From positions 62,001 to 126,000 of the forward strand of contig NZ_CP025581.1 of the NCBI RefSeq assembly GCF_002865585.1: a stretch of 64,000 nucleotides of DNA, written 5' to 3'. Position numbers and translations under genes: made by a program. Positions 44,026-52,708 of this stretch are shown here, in pieces (the stretch's first letter is position 1; each line of letters opens with the position of its first letter). The stretch is from Nocardioides houyundeii. GTDB lineage: Bacteria > Actinomycetota > Actinomycetes > Propionibacteriales > Nocardioidaceae. The notes under the pieces were generated by a model, which saw only the letters and a list, made by a program, of their open reading frames with translations, was not told the origin of the DNA and ran no database searches.

Positions 44026-45270
44026 GTGGACCCCATTCGCAACCCTTACGCCCCCGGCGCCGGTCAGCGCCCTCCCGAGCTCGCGGGCCGCGACGAGCAG
44101 CTGCGGGCCTTCGACGTGGTGCTCGAGCGGGTGGCGGCGGGACGGCCCGAGCGCTCCCTGGTGCTCACCGGGCTGCGGGGGGTGGGCAAGACCGTGCTGC
44201 TCAACGCGCTGCGCTCGGCCGCGGTCCGCAAGCACTGGGGCACCGGCAAGCTCGAGGCCCGGCCCGACCAGGGGCTGCGCCGGCCGCTGTCCAGCGCCCT
44301 GCACCAGGCGGTGCGGGAGCTGAGCCACCCCCGCCCCGAGGACGCCGACCACGTGCTGGGCGTGGTCCGTGCCTTCGCCCAGCGCGACGCCGGGGTCAAC
44401 GCCAAGCTCAAGGACCAGTGGAACCCGGGCATCGACGCCCCGGCCGTCCGGGGTCGGGCGGACTCCGGCGACATCGAGATCGACCTGGTCGAGCTCTTCA
44501 CCGATCTCGGCGGCCTGGCCGCGGATGTCGGCAAGGGCGTGGCGATCTTCATCGACGAGATGCAGGACCTGGGGCCCGACGACGTCTCAGCCCTGTGCGC
44601 GGCGTGCCACGAGATGAGCCAGAGCGGGCTGCCGGTGATCGTGGTCGGGGCAGGGCTGCCCCACCTGCCCGCGGTGCTCTCGGCCAGCAAGTCCTACTCC
44701 GAGCGGCTCTTCCGCTACCAGCGGATCGACCGGCTGGCCCGGGAGGCGGCCGACCGCGCGCTGAGCAACCCGGCCGAGGACGAGGACGCGTGCTTCACCG
44801 TGGCCGCGCTGGAGCAGATGTACGTCGCGACCGGTGGCTACCCCTACTTCATCCAGGCCTACGGCAAGGCGGTGTGGGACCTGGCGCCCACCTCGCCGAT
44901 CACCGAGCACGACGTGGCGGTGGCCGCCCCCGAGGCCGAGGCGGAGCTGGCGGTCGGGTTCTTCGGGTCCCGGTACGAGCGCGCCACGCCGGGCGAGCGC
45001 GAGTACCTGCGCGCGATGGCGGACTGCGCGGTGGCGATCGCCGAACGCGTGGCGGCCGAGCGTGCCGCGGGTCAGGAGCCGAGCGAGACCCTCGACGACG
45101 TGGGGTCGGTGCCGACCGCCGAGGTGGCCGCCGAGCTGGGCAAGAAGCCGCAGTCCCTCTCCCCGGCACGCGACGCGCTGCTCAAGAAGGGCCTGATCTA
45201 CTCCGGCGAGCGCGGGCGGATCGCCTTCACGGTGCCGCACTTCGGGCGCTACCTGCGCGAGCACGCCTGA
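44026..45270 (+). CDS. AAA/Orc1-like ATPase with C-terminal winged helix
   Basis: 414 residues. Walker A GLRGVGKTVLLN (about residue 48), Walker B IFIDEMQDL (about 177), sensor-like PVIVVGAGLPHLP and the lid helix GYPYFIQAYGKAVWDL place it in the Orc1/MCM-like AAA group. The last 60 residues (VPTAEVAAELGKKPQSLSPARDALLKKGLIYSGERGRIAFTVPHFGRYL) form a winged helix. No partner gene is coupled. It may bind the palindrome before its own start. Function otherwise unknown. Confidence 0.82.
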   Translation: MDPIRNPYAPGAGQRPPELAGRDEQLRAFDVVLERVAAGRPERSLVLTGLRGVGKTVLLNALRSAAVRKHWGTGKLEARPDQGLRRPLSSALHQAVRELSHPRPEDADHVLGVVRAFAQRDAGVNAKLKDQWNPGIDAPAVRGRADSGDIEIDLVELFTDLGGLAADVGKGVAIFIDEMQDLGPDDVSALCAACHEMSQSGLPVIVVGAGLPHLPAVLSASKSYSERLFRYQRIDRLAREAADRALSNPAEDEDACFTVAALEQMYVATGGYPYFIQAYGKAVWDLAPTSPITEHDVAVAAPEAEAELAVGFFGSRYERATPGEREYLRAMADCAVAIAERVAAERAAGQEPSETLDDVGSVPTAEVAAELGKKPQSLSPARDALLKKGLIYSGERGRIAFTVPHFGRYLREHA

Positions 45271-45371
45271 TCCGACCTGCACGGTCGATCGGGACAGCCG
45301 CACCGAAACCGCCTAGGTTGTGCTGAGCCGGGCTGGCGAACGCCCTCCGGCGCACGGGGGAGGAGAGCGGA

Positions 45372-46262
45372 ATGAGCGCATCTGGGGAGTCGGCGGTGCC
45401 CGTGGACTACACACCGCTGGGGCGCAGGCCGACCGTCGAGGAGGTCGAGCTCCTGCGCCAGGAGGTGGCCCGCGGTGACCACGGGAAGGACGCCCACACC
45501 GCGACCTCCCCGGCCAGGCTGGGCGCGTTCGTCGGCGGCCTGGTCGGGGGATTGCTGGTCTTCGTCAGCGGGGCGGTGATGCTGACCGACCGGTCGGATC
45601 TCGGCGTCGGTCTGGCTGCCCTCGGGGTGAGTGCCGGGATCGGCCTGGTGGTCGGGTTGCTCGTCGCCGCGGCCACGCATCGGTCCTGGCGCAACACCGT
45701 ACGACTGGCCTCGTTCGCCCGAGCCAACGGCTTCGAGTTCCGCGTGCGGGCCAAGGCAGCCCGGCTCCCCGGGCTGCTCCGGTCCGGGTCCCACGCCAGC
45801 ACGTCGGACCGGGTGTCGTGGGATGCCGGCGGCTGCCCGGCCCAGATGGGCATCTACTCGCGCGCCAGTGGCGGGAGCCGGCCCAACACGACCACGACTC
45901 GCTACCTCGCGGTGCACCTTGGCCTCGACCTTCCCGCGATGACGTTCCTCTCCGGGCGCCGCGTGGCGTTGCGTGGGGTCCGGCGGCGCGGACCGGACGC
46001 CTTCGAGGGCCGGCCGCACTCGCTGCGCATGGGCGGCTCGCGCACCGACGAGCGTGCCACCGCCCTCTTCGACGAGTCGGTGGTCGCGCTGCTCACCGAC
46101 GCCGACATCTCCTGCAACGCCGAGTACGTCGACGGCTGGTTCCTCGTCTACTACCCCCACCGCCGCAGGGACGAGGAGACCCTGTGGGGGCACGCGTTCG
46201 CGCTGGCGGACGCGGTGGTCGCCGCCCGTCGGGGCCCGCTCTCCGGAGCGGCTGGTCGTTAG
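45372..46262 (+). CDS. Membrane protein with cytoplasmic domain, unrecognised
   Basis: 296 residues. Two adjacent membrane helices near residues 58-80 and 85-105 (AFVGGLVGGLLVFVSGAVML and GLAALGVSAGIGLVVGLLVAAA) separate a short N-terminal tail from a basic domain of 190 residues with YLAVHLGLDLPAMTFLSGRR and WFLVYYPHRRRDEETLWGHAFALAD. GGGGGAGGAGAG precedes the ATG, so this gene has a conventional ribosome site, and a TAGGTT -10 lies about 50 nt upstream. No family recognised. Confidence 0.75.
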   Translation: MSASGESAVPVDYTPLGRRPTVEEVELLRQEVARGDHGKDAHTATSPARLGAFVGGLVGGLLVFVSGAVMLTDRSDLGVGLAALGVSAGIGLVVGLLVAAATHRSWRNTVRLASFARANGFEFRVRAKAARLPGLLRSGSHASTSDRVSWDAGGCPAQMGIYSRASGGSRPNTTTTRYLAVHLGLDLPAMTFLSGRRVALRGVRRRGPDAFEGRPHSLRMGGSRTDERATALFDESVVALLTDADISCNAEYVDGWFLVYYPHRRRDEETLWGHAFALADAVVAARRGPLSGAAGR

Positions 46263-46319
46263 GTAAAGGTCCGCGCATTCTGGGTGGGAGCACCGCCTGG
46301 CGCGCGTAGCCTCCCGTCC

Positions 46320-46757
46320 ATGCGTACCTCCGACTTGGTCTCCTCCGGGCCCTACTGGCAGATGGCGCAGCCGGTGATGGCCGCCGCGGAGTCGCCGATC
46401 CACATGGCCCACCTGCGCTGCGTGCAGGGCACCCAGGACTTCACCGGGACCCTGTTCGTCACCTCCCACCAGGTGATCTGGCGTGCCGTGGACCCCCGCG
46501 TCCCCGAGGGGATGGAGTTCGCCCTCGCGCTCACCGACCTCGCCGCGGTCGAGCAGCCGAGCCGGGTGGCGGTGTTCCACGCGTTCCGGGTGGTGACCGA
46601 GGACCAGGGGCGTCCGGTGGACACCTACTTCTTCCCCCAGAGTCGCACCGACACCGACCGGCTGCTGTGCGACCTGATGTTCGACCAGGTGCTGGCAGCC
46701 TGGAACCGGGTCCAGTCGGGGACCCCGGAGCACCTCGGCTTGAGCTTCACGGCCTGA
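46320..46757 (+). CDS. Small PH/GRAM-like domain protein
   Basis: 145 residues. FTGTLFVTSHQVIWRAVDPRVPEGMEFALALTDLAAVEQ has the beta-hairpin pattern of GRAM or PH-like domains (x-G-x-L-x-x-T-x-x-x-I-x-W). TAGCCT ends 7 nt before the ATG at 46320, the leaderless spacing, which favours this start over a frame opening 12 codons upstream. Function unknown; such domains bind lipids or peptides. Confidence 0.65.
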   Translation: MRTSDLVSSGPYWQMAQPVMAAAESPIHMAHLRCVQGTQDFTGTLFVTSHQVIWRAVDPRVPEGMEFALALTDLAAVEQPSRVAVFHAFRVVTEDQGRPVDTYFFPQSRTDTDRLLCDLMFDQVLAAWNRVQSGTPEHLGLSFTA

Positions 46758-46789
46758 GCTTCACACCCCCGAGCAGCTCGCTGCGGGCC

Positions 46790-47629
46790 TCAGCCCTCCA
46801 GGGTGCCGCGCGCCAGGCTCTCTCCGGAGTGCACCGGGTCGCCATCGTCGGGCTCGGCGGAGATGTCGACGATGCGGTAGCCCTCGTCCAGCAGCTCCTC
46901 GGGGAACTCGAAGTCCCCCGCCTCGCCGCGTGCCAGGAGCCCGAGCGAGACCATCCGGCTGCCGTCGAGGTTTATCAACCAGACCTCGCGGATGCCGTCG
47001 GGGTCACCGAGCTCCTGCGCCTCCACGTGCAGCACCACGCGGTCGTCGTGCCGGCGTACCTGGGCCTGGCCGCGGGCAGCTGCCCCGTCGTCCAGGGAGG
47101 CCAGCTCGGCGGTGCCGACCACGGACGCCGCCGGGGGCGTCTCGTCGTCCGAGCCGTTCGCCAGGATCATCCCGCCGCCCAGCCCGACCGTCAGGGTCAC
47201 CACGGCAGCGGTGGCGGCGAGCCAGGCGGGCACCGAGCGCCGGCGCCGGTCCAGGCTGACGACCTCGCTGGCCGGAGTGCCAGTGGTGCCGGTCGTGCCG
47301 GTGGCGGGCCTGGGTGAGTCGGCAGAGGGTGCCTCGGACTGGGGGGCCTCGGGCGTCGCGGTGAGCAGCTGGGCCGAGCCCTCAGGGACCTCGGTCTCCC
47401 GGGCGATCTCGGCGGAGATCGCGGCCCAGACGTGTTCGGGAGGAGCGACCCCGACGTCGTCCGCGGAGGCGCGGACGAGGTCGAAGGTCTCGCGCAGCTG
47501 CGCCAGGGAGTCGCGGCACGCCTCGCAGGTCAGCAGGTGGACCTGGGCCGCCTCGACCTCGGCGGGCGGCAGGTCGTCGGCGTCACCGAGGGCGAGCGCG
47601 GCGATGACCTGGTCGTCAACGTGTGGCAC
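46790..47629 (-). CDS. rskA: Anti-sigma-K factor, RskA type
   Basis: 279 residues. The N-terminal zinc-binding anti-sigma motif HLLTCEAC (H-x3-C-x2-C) is followed by a Thr/Gly/Pro linker, one membrane helix (WLAATAAVVTLTVGLGGGMIL), and an outside RskA C-terminal domain ending REVWLINLDGSRMVSLGLL and YRIVDISAEPDDGDPVHSGESLARG. The GTG at 47629 overlaps the sigma gene by 14 nt. It should hold SigK at the membrane until regulated proteolysis releases it. Confidence 0.92.
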   Translation of the reverse strand: MPHVDDQVIAALALGDADDLPPAEVEAAQVHLLTCEACRDSLAQLRETFDLVRASADDVGVAPPEHVWAAISAEIARETEVPEGSAQLLTATPEAPQSEAPSADSPRPATGTTGTTGTPASEVVSLDRRRRSVPAWLAATAAVVTLTVGLGGGMILANGSDDETPPAASVVGTAELASLDDGAAARGQAQVRRHDDRVVLHVEAQELGDPDGIREVWLINLDGSRMVSLGLLARGEAGDFEFPEELLDEGYRIVDISAEPDDGDPVHSGESLARGTLEG

Positions 47630-48191
47630 CGCGCACCTCCTCCAGGGTCTTCGACAGCTGTTGCAGGCCACGACGTACGTGGCTCTTGACCGTGCCCAGC
47701 GGGAGGCCGAGACGCTGGGCGATCTGGTCGTGAGTCAGGTCCTCGTGGAACGCCAGTCTCAGAATCGTACGACGTGGGTCCGGCAGGTCGTTGAGCTTCT
47801 GTCCCACCACCAGCCGCTCGATGACGTGGTCGTCGGACGCCTGGCCGGCGTCGCGGCCGGGGGACTCGGACGCGGCGACCGCAGCGGCACGTCTGGCGTC
47901 CTTCGCCCGTTCGGCCAGCCGGTCGGAGATGCGGTGCCGGGTGATGCCCACGAGCCAGGCCGGGAAGGCATGGTGGCTCGGGGTCAACGTGTGTCGACCA
48001 CGCCAGGCCGAGACGAACACCTGCTGGGTGATGTCCTCGGCCTCGTGGTGGTTGCCCAGGGAGCGTGCGGAGATGGAGTGCACCAGGGTGGACCAGCGGC
48101 GGAAGATCTCGGCCAGGGCGTCCTGGTCGCCGTCGCGGAGCCGTGCTGAGAGCACGAGCACCGAGGACTCGTTGCCATCGGTGGGGATCAC
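47616..48191 (-). CDS. sigK: ECF RNA polymerase sigma factor, SigK type
   Basis: 191 residues. Region 2 reads DALAEIFRRWSTLVHSISARSL..EAEDITQQVFVSAWRG and region 4 DPRRTILRLAFHEDLTHDQIAQRLGLPLGTVKSHVRRGLQQL. Membership of the SigK/ECF19 group is inferred from the partner RskA. TAACGT ends 6 nt before the GTG start. A hairpin (48254-48288) separates it from the fasciclin gene upstream, which is co-directional. Confidence 0.92.
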   Translation of the reverse strand: MIPTDGNESSVLVLSARLRDGDQDALAEIFRRWSTLVHSISARSLGNHHEAEDITQQVFVSAWRGRHTLTPSHHAFPAWLVGITRHRISDRLAERAKDARRAAAVAASESPGRDAGQASDDHVIERLVVGQKLNDLPDPRRTILRLAFHEDLTHDQIAQRLGLPLGTVKSHVRRGLQQLSKTLEEVRGATR

Positions 48192-48253
48192 GGCGCCACG
48201 TTACAGGCGACGTGCGGCCTGACGGGCGAGTTGCGGGTCGGGTCGGACCAGGT

Positions 48254-48288
48254 GGTGGTGGGCCGCGGGGGGCCGTCGGCCCACCACC
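48254..48288 (-). terminator. Hairpin between fasciclin and sigK genes
   Basis: GGTGGTGGGCC and GGCCCACCACC form a perfect 11-bp stem with a 13-nt loop, 72 nt after the fasciclin stop and 63 nt before the sigK start. It may terminate or attenuate readthrough from the fasciclin gene. No U-tract follows. Confidence 0.55.
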
Positions 48289-48359
48289 GTCGTCCGCCGA
48301 GCCTCAGCGCGTGAGAGCTAGCGGACGAGACTGGTCGATCTCACTCTGCTCAGCGTGTC

Positions 48360-49013
48360 TCAGAGGTTGATCGGACGGAGCACCCGGTCGATGCCGTGGG
48401 CGATCTGCTTGTTGCCCTTGTTGATGTCCAGGGCGCCGAGGATCGCCTTCGGGTCCTTGGCGTCACGGTCCTTGTCGACCAGCCGGACGACGGGGCCCTC
48501 GTGGTTCTTGCCGATCTTGACCTTGACCTTGCCGCCCTGGGCGGTGGTCAGCCGGGCGTTGTTGGACTTCAGCACCTTCTTGCTGTTCAGGGTCGAGCCC
48601 GGGACCACGTGGTAGAGCAGCACGGTCTCGATGGTGTCCACACCGGCGAGGTCGACGAGCGCGGTGAAGAGCTTCTCCTCGTTGCGGATCGTCTTGCCGG
48701 TCAGGTCCTTGGCGAGCAGGCGGAAGGCCTGGTCGGTCGGGGCGAAGGCGGTCAGCTTGACGCTGCCGTCGGCGAGCAGCGCGACGGGGGAGTCGGGCTT
48801 GGCGGCCACGATGGCCAGCGCAGCCTCGGTGAGGATGTCGAAGTCGGCCTTGTTCTTGTCGAACCTGTTGCCGTCGGAGGTGAGCACCTGGACGAGGCTC
48901 TTCTCCTTCTCCTTCGGCGCCTGTGCCTGTGACTGGGCCTGCGCCGGAAGGGCGCCGCCGATGACCGTCGCGGACGTGGCCAGGGCCACCAGGCTCATGG
49001 TGAGTCGCTTCAT
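48360..49013 (-). CDS. Secreted fasciclin-domain protein (MPT70/MPT83-like)
   Basis: 217 residues from the ATG at 49013, preceded by GAGAGGA. A cleavable signal (SLVALATSATVIGGALPAQA) precedes one fasciclin (FAS1) domain: VKLTAFAPTDQAFRLLAKDLTG (H1 region), ETVLLYHVVPGSTLNSKKVL and ALDINKGNKQIAHGIDRVLRPINL (H2 region). FAS1 domains mediate cell-surface adhesion. In mycobacteria the SigK/RskA pair controls MPT70/MPT83, which carry this domain, so a SigK-dependent promoter would be expected here. Confidence 0.9.
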   Translation of the reverse strand: MKRLTMSLVALATSATVIGGALPAQAQSQAQAPKEKEKSLVQVLTSDGNRFDKNKADFDILTEAALAIVAAKPDSPVALLADGSVKLTAFAPTDQAFRLLAKDLTGKTIRNEEKLFTALVDLAGVDTIETVLLYHVVPGSTLNSKKVLKSNNARLTTAQGGKVKVKIGKNHEGPVVRLVDKDRDAKDPKAILGALDINKGNKQIAHGIDRVLRPINL

Positions 49014-49133
49014 GGGTGTTCCTCTCAAGAATGGTCAGCACCTTGGTGTGCTTGTCTCCCCCTTCTCCGTGCGGAGGGGCCGGCTGGATGCACCGGGGAG
49101 GAAAAAGATTCGAGGTGGGGCAGACTAGGTGCG

Positions 49134-49937
49134 GTGAGACCCCAGGTCGTTGCCCACCGGGGCGCCAGTCACGAGCAGGCCGAGCACACGTTGGGCGCCT
49201 ACACGGCCGCCCTGGACGCGGGCGCCGAGGCCCTGGAGTGCGACGTCCGGCTGACTGCGGACGGGCACCTCGTCTGCGTGCACGACCGGGACCTGCGGCG
49301 CACCGCGTCCACCCGCGGGATCGTCTCCACGATGAACCTGGCCGATCTCGACGACCTCGACTTCGCCTCCTGGAAGAACCCGTGGGCGGACCTGGACGAC
49401 GAGGCGCCCGAGGTGGACGCGTCCCTGGGCAAGGTGCTCACCCTGCGCTCCCTGCTGGAGACCGTGCGCGACTACGACCACCGGGTGGAGCTGGCGATCG
49501 AGACCAAGCACCCCGTGCGGTACGGCGGTCTGGTGGAGCGGCGGCTCGTGGAGACGCTGGCGGACTTCGGCTGGGCCGGGGCGGACTCGCCGGCCCGGGT
49601 GATGAGCTTCTCCTGGAGCGCGCTGCAGCGGGTCGAGCGGCTGGCCCCGGAGCTGGACGTGGTGATGCTGATCGAGAAGGCCCACCACTGGCCGATGCTG
49701 CGCCGGGTGATCGGCGAGGACTGGAAGGTCGGGCCCGGGGTCGAGGAGCTGCGCGAGCATCCGGGCCTGGCCCGGCGCCTGGTGGCGAGCAAGCGCGACC
49801 TCCACGTGTGGACGGTCAACAACGCCGCCGACCTGGAGCTGTGCCTGGAGCTGGGTGCCAGCGCGGTCATCAGCGACCGTCCGGCGTACATGCTGGAGCT
49901 GCTCGGGGGTTCGGAGGACACCGCGACCGGCGTATAG
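49134..49937 (+). CDS. Glycerophosphodiester phosphodiesterase family protein
   Basis: 267 residues. VVAHRGASHEQAEHTLGAY with the HRG catalytic motif, then ALECDVRLTADGHLVCVHD (the Glu-x-Asp metal site and second His), AIETKHPVRYGG and VHVWTVNN are the standard GDPD blocks. It hydrolyses glycerophosphodiesters to glycerol-3-phosphate. There is no signal peptide, so it is cytoplasmic. Divergent from the fasciclin gene, 120 nt apart. Confidence 0.9.
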   Translation: MRPQVVAHRGASHEQAEHTLGAYTAALDAGAEALECDVRLTADGHLVCVHDRDLRRTASTRGIVSTMNLADLDDLDFASWKNPWADLDDEAPEVDASLGKVLTLRSLLETVRDYDHRVELAIETKHPVRYGGLVERRLVETLADFGWAGADSPARVMSFSWSALQRVERLAPELDVVMLIEKAHHWPMLRRVIGEDWKVGPGVEELREHPGLARRLVASKRDLHVWTVNNAADLELCLELGASAVISDRPAYMLELLGGSEDTATGV

Positions 49938-49947
49938 GTTCCACACC

Positions 49948-50892
49948 ATGGCTAAGAAGTCCCGAACCAAGACCCCGTCCGCAGCTCCCCAGGAGGGTGA
50001 GGTCGGCCCCCGGCAGCCCTGCCCCTGCGGGTCCGGCAAGCGCTACAAGGCCTGCCACGGCGCGTCCTGGGGTGCGACGACTCCCTACGTGGCCCGTCCC
50101 TTCGAGGGCATGCCCAGCGAGTGCGACGTCATCGCGATGCGTGAGCTGGTCCCGGCCGCCACCGCGCCGGTGACGCTGGCGGACTCGGACCGCGTCGTCA
50201 GGCTCTGCTCCCTGCTCCCGATGGCAGCCCCCGCGATGGTCCGGGACTCCGGGGAGATCTGGCTGGGCCTGCAGGTGCAGCACAACTACGGCGACCCGGC
50301 CCGCGACCTGGGCGCGGTGCTGGAGGCGGCTCTGGCGCAGGCCGACGAGGGCCGCTCGGGCATCGTGGGGCTGCAGACCGACCCCGGGCCGGGCGCGCGG
50401 CTGCAGGACCTGATCCCCGACGAGTCCCTGGAGATCACCGTCCACGACGGCTTCGGCTACTGGCTCGACGACGTGGCCGAGCGGGACGCCGCGATGGAGG
50501 CCGCTCTGGAGCAGGCCAACGGTGCCGCCAACCCCACGGTCCGCCTCGAGGGCGTGACCGCGGCGTACTGGACGAACGTCGGCACCAAGGAGCACCTGCG
50601 CTGGGTGATGCCGCACGAGGAGGAGCGGCTGCTCACCGCGCTGGCCCGGCTGCACGCGGCCGGCAAGGACTCGATCGCCGAGGGCTCGCGGCTGGTCGGG
50701 ATGTTCCGCGCGCACGGTCGGCTGGCGCCGGTCTGGGACCTGCCGATCGGGACCGGCGCCGAGGTGCTGGAGGGCCCGGTGACGCAGTTCGCCGCCGACC
50801 TCGAGCAGGCGCTGGAGGACTCCAGCGACCTCACCTCGGAGCAGCGTTCCGCGCGTGCCGGACTGGCCAATCGCCAGGTCACCATTCGCTGA
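49948..50892 (+). CDS. DUF5926-type protein with SEC-C motif
   Basis: 314 residues. PRQPCPCGSGKRYKACHG (about residues 24-42) is a SEC-C zinc motif, found in SecA tails and other proteins that contact ribosomes or nucleic acid. The remaining 270 residues match the actinobacterial DUF5926 pattern by eye (ERLLTALARLHAAG, FRAHGRLAPVWDLPIGTGAEVLEGP). TAGGTT ends 7 nt before the ATG at 49948, inside the GDPD stop region, so it probably has its own leaderless promoter. Confidence 0.85.
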   Translation: MAKKSRTKTPSAAPQEGEVGPRQPCPCGSGKRYKACHGASWGATTPYVARPFEGMPSECDVIAMRELVPAATAPVTLADSDRVVRLCSLLPMAAPAMVRDSGEIWLGLQVQHNYGDPARDLGAVLEAALAQADEGRSGIVGLQTDPGPGARLQDLIPDESLEITVHDGFGYWLDDVAERDAAMEAALEQANGAANPTVRLEGVTAAYWTNVGTKEHLRWVMPHEEERLLTALARLHAAGKDSIAEGSRLVGMFRAHGRLAPVWDLPIGTGAEVLEGPVTQFAADLEQALEDSSDLTSEQRSARAGLANRQVTIR

Positions 50893-50957
50893 GCGGACGC
50901 GCGTCCCCGGCGAGGCAGAGATATCACTCACTTTCGGGGGAAACGAGCGCCACGATG

Positions 50958-50987
50958 TTGTTTGTTCAGCCTTCCCTGGCGTAGGTT
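50958..50987 (+). promoter_or_regulatory. Promoter-like element facing the hairpin at 50993
   Basis: TTGTTT (50958-50963), 18 nt, then TAGGTT (50982-50987). A start 6-7 nt downstream falls at 50993-50994, the first base of the hairpin stem. Confidence 0.45.
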
Positions 50988-50992
50988 GTGAC

Positions 50993-51034
50993 AGCCCGGT
51001 CGTTGTTGTATCCCCCGTCAACAACGGCCGGGCT
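50993..51034 (+). ncRNA. Strong C-loop hairpin with U-rich tail: candidate small RNA and/or terminator
   Basis: A 16-bp stem (50993-51008 with 51019-51034, 15 Watson-Crick pairs and one G-U) closes a 10-nt loop that contains five consecutive C, and the right arm runs into TCTACATTTTCTG. As a terminator it would end the DUF5926 transcript. With the promoter at 50958 it would also make a short hairpin RNA. The C-rich loop recalls actinobacterial 6C RNA, but only one such loop is seen, so I do not assign that family. The rest of the 236-nt gap shows nothing else. Confidence 0.4.
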
Positions 51035-51128
51035 TCTACATTTTCTGCCCCACCTTCACGCGTCCGGCGAGTCGCCCGCGGAAGCCGTCGGGCCTCGGGT
51101 TCGGCGGGTCGTCCGTCATGCTGTGCCC

Positions 51129-51467
51129 ATGAACGTGACGCGCTCGGCGCTCCTCTTCGTGGTCGCCGCGGTGGCCGAGATCGGCGGTGCCTGGCTCATC
51201 TGGCAGGCCGTGCGGGAGAACCGCGGTTGGCTGTGGGCCGGCGCCGGCGTGGTGGCGCTCGGCCTCTACGGCTTCGTCGCCACCTTCCAGCCCGAGGCCA
51301 GCTTCGGCCGGATCCTGGCGGCGTACGGCGGGGTGTTCGTGGCGGGCTCGCTCGCCTGGGGGATGGCGCTCGACGGCTTCCGCCCCGACCGGTACGACGT
51401 CGCCGGCGCGCTGCTGTGCCTGGTCGGCGTGGCGGTCATCATGTATGCCCCCGGCCCGCCTGACTAG
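51129..51467 (+). CDS. YnfA/UPF0060-family small membrane protein
   Basis: 112 residues, four membrane helices. [75 protein letters not shown] order with EIGG and AYGGVF matches the UPF0060 family, small-multidrug-resistance-like proteins. It ends 4 nt into the convergent arginine deiminase gene. Substrate unknown. Confidence 0.9.
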   Translation: MNVTRSALLFVVAAVAEIGGAWLIWQAVRENRGWLWAGAGVVALGLYGFVATFQPEASFGRILAAYGGVFVAGSLAWGMALDGFRPDRYDVAGALLCLVGVAVIMYAPGPPD

Positions 51468-52699
51468 TCGACCGGCAGCGGTGCCCGGGAGATCGGGCAG
51501 CTCATGCAGCGCGGCCCGCCGCGACCCGAGCCGAGCTCGGAGCCGGCGATCCGGACGACCTCGATGCCGGCCTCCTCGAGACGGTCGTTGGTCTCGTCGT
51601 TGCGCTCGTAGGCGACCGCCACCCGGGGCGCCAGCGCCAGGGTGTTGTTGCCGTCGTCCCACTGCTCGCGCTCGGCGGTCACCGGGTCCAGCCCGGTATC
51701 GATCTGGTGCAGCGTGTCGATCTCCATCGCCTTCGCCGCGGCCACCAGGAACGGCTCCGCCCCGGCGACCAGCAGCCGGCCCGGCTCGCCCTGCGTCACG
51801 GCGTACGCCTGCAGCGTGTCGGCGACGGCCGGGTACATCACGATCTTGTCGACGTCCACCATGGTGCACACGGTGTCCAGGTGCATGGTGGCGCGCTCCT
51901 GCGCGATCGGCACGGCGAGCACGGTGTGCGCCAGCTGCTCGGAGAAGACGTGGCGGGCGAAGCGCTCCACCCCGGCGGGCGTGGTCCGCTCGCCGACGCC
52001 GACGGCGATCACGCCGGGCGCGAGCAGCAGCACGTCACCGCCCTCCACGCTCTCGTGCTGCCAGCCGTGGATGGTGGCCGTGCCCGCGAACCGGGGGTGG
52101 CGGGTGTAGATCAGCTCGGTCAGCTGGGTCTCGCGCCGTCGGGCCGGCATGGCGAGCGAGGTGATCGCCACCCGGTCCCGGATCCACACCGAGGAGTCGC
52201 GGGTGAAGAGCAGGTTGGGCAGCGGGTCGATCAGGAAGTCGTCGCTGGCCAGCAGCGAGGTCACCAGGCCGAACCCGCCGCGCACCTCGTCGTTGCGCAC
52301 TCCGGCGGTCAGGAAGAGCGCCAGCTCGTCGGGGGAGTGGTCGTGCAGGGCGGCGCTGAGGTAGGTGGCCATGGTGTCGCCCAGGTGCAGGGTGTTGGTG
52401 ACGCCCTCGATCGCCTGCGCGCGGGCATCGGCGTCGGCCAGGGTCTCGACCAGCAGGTCGGTCAGGTAGAGCACCTCGACGTCCCGGTCCCGCAGCGCCT
52501 GCGCGAAGGCGTCGTGCTCCTCCTGCGCCCGGCTGACCCAGGGGATGCCGTCGAAGAGCAGCTTGTCGTTGTTGCGCGGGGTGAGCCGCTTCAGCTCGGG
52601 GCCGGGACGGTGCAGCATCACGGTCTGCAGGGTGCCGACCTCGGTGTCGGCCCCGTGCCCCTTGGCCGGACTTGGGTTGGGCGTGCCTGTCGAAGCCAT
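51464..52699 (-). CDS. arcA: Arginine deiminase
   Basis: 411 residues. The guanidino-modifying enzyme residues are in place: [48 protein letters not shown] (Glu and Asp), [14 protein letters not shown] (His) and [12 protein letters not shown] with nucleophilic Cys. It hydrolyses arginine to citrulline and ammonia. The usual arcB, arcC and arcD partners are absent. TAGAGT ends 6 nt before the ATG, so it has its own leaderless promoter in the GNAT-to-arcA gap. Confidence 0.95.
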   Translation of the reverse strand: MASTGTPNPSPAKGHGADTEVGTLQTVMLHRPGPELKRLTPRNNDKLLFDGIPWVSRAQEEHDAFAQALRDRDVEVLYLTDLLVETLADADARAQAIEGVTNTLHLGDTMATYLSAALHDHSPDELALFLTAGVRNDEVRGGFGLVTSLLASDDFLIDPLPNLLFTRDSSVWIRDRVAITSLAMPARRRETQLTELIYTRHPRFAGTATIHGWQHESVEGGDVLLLAPGVIAVGVGERTTPAGVERFARHVFSEQLAHTVLAVPIAQERATMHLDTVCTMVDVDKIVMYPAVADTLQAYAVTQGEPGRLLVAGAEPFLVAAAKAMEIDTLHQIDTGLDPVTAEREQWDDGNNTLALAPRVAVAYERNDETNDRLEEAGIEVVRIAGSELGSGRGGPRCMSCPISRAPLPVD

Positions 52700-52708
52700 G
52701 GCGAGACT

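Noticed and set aside
49014..49133. SigK-type promoter before the fasciclin gene
   Set aside because: GCATCC-like and CGAAT-like pieces exist but not at a consistent spacing.
50993..51034. 6C RNA family member
   Set aside because: Only one C-loop hairpin with five C is seen; the family has two such stem-loops.
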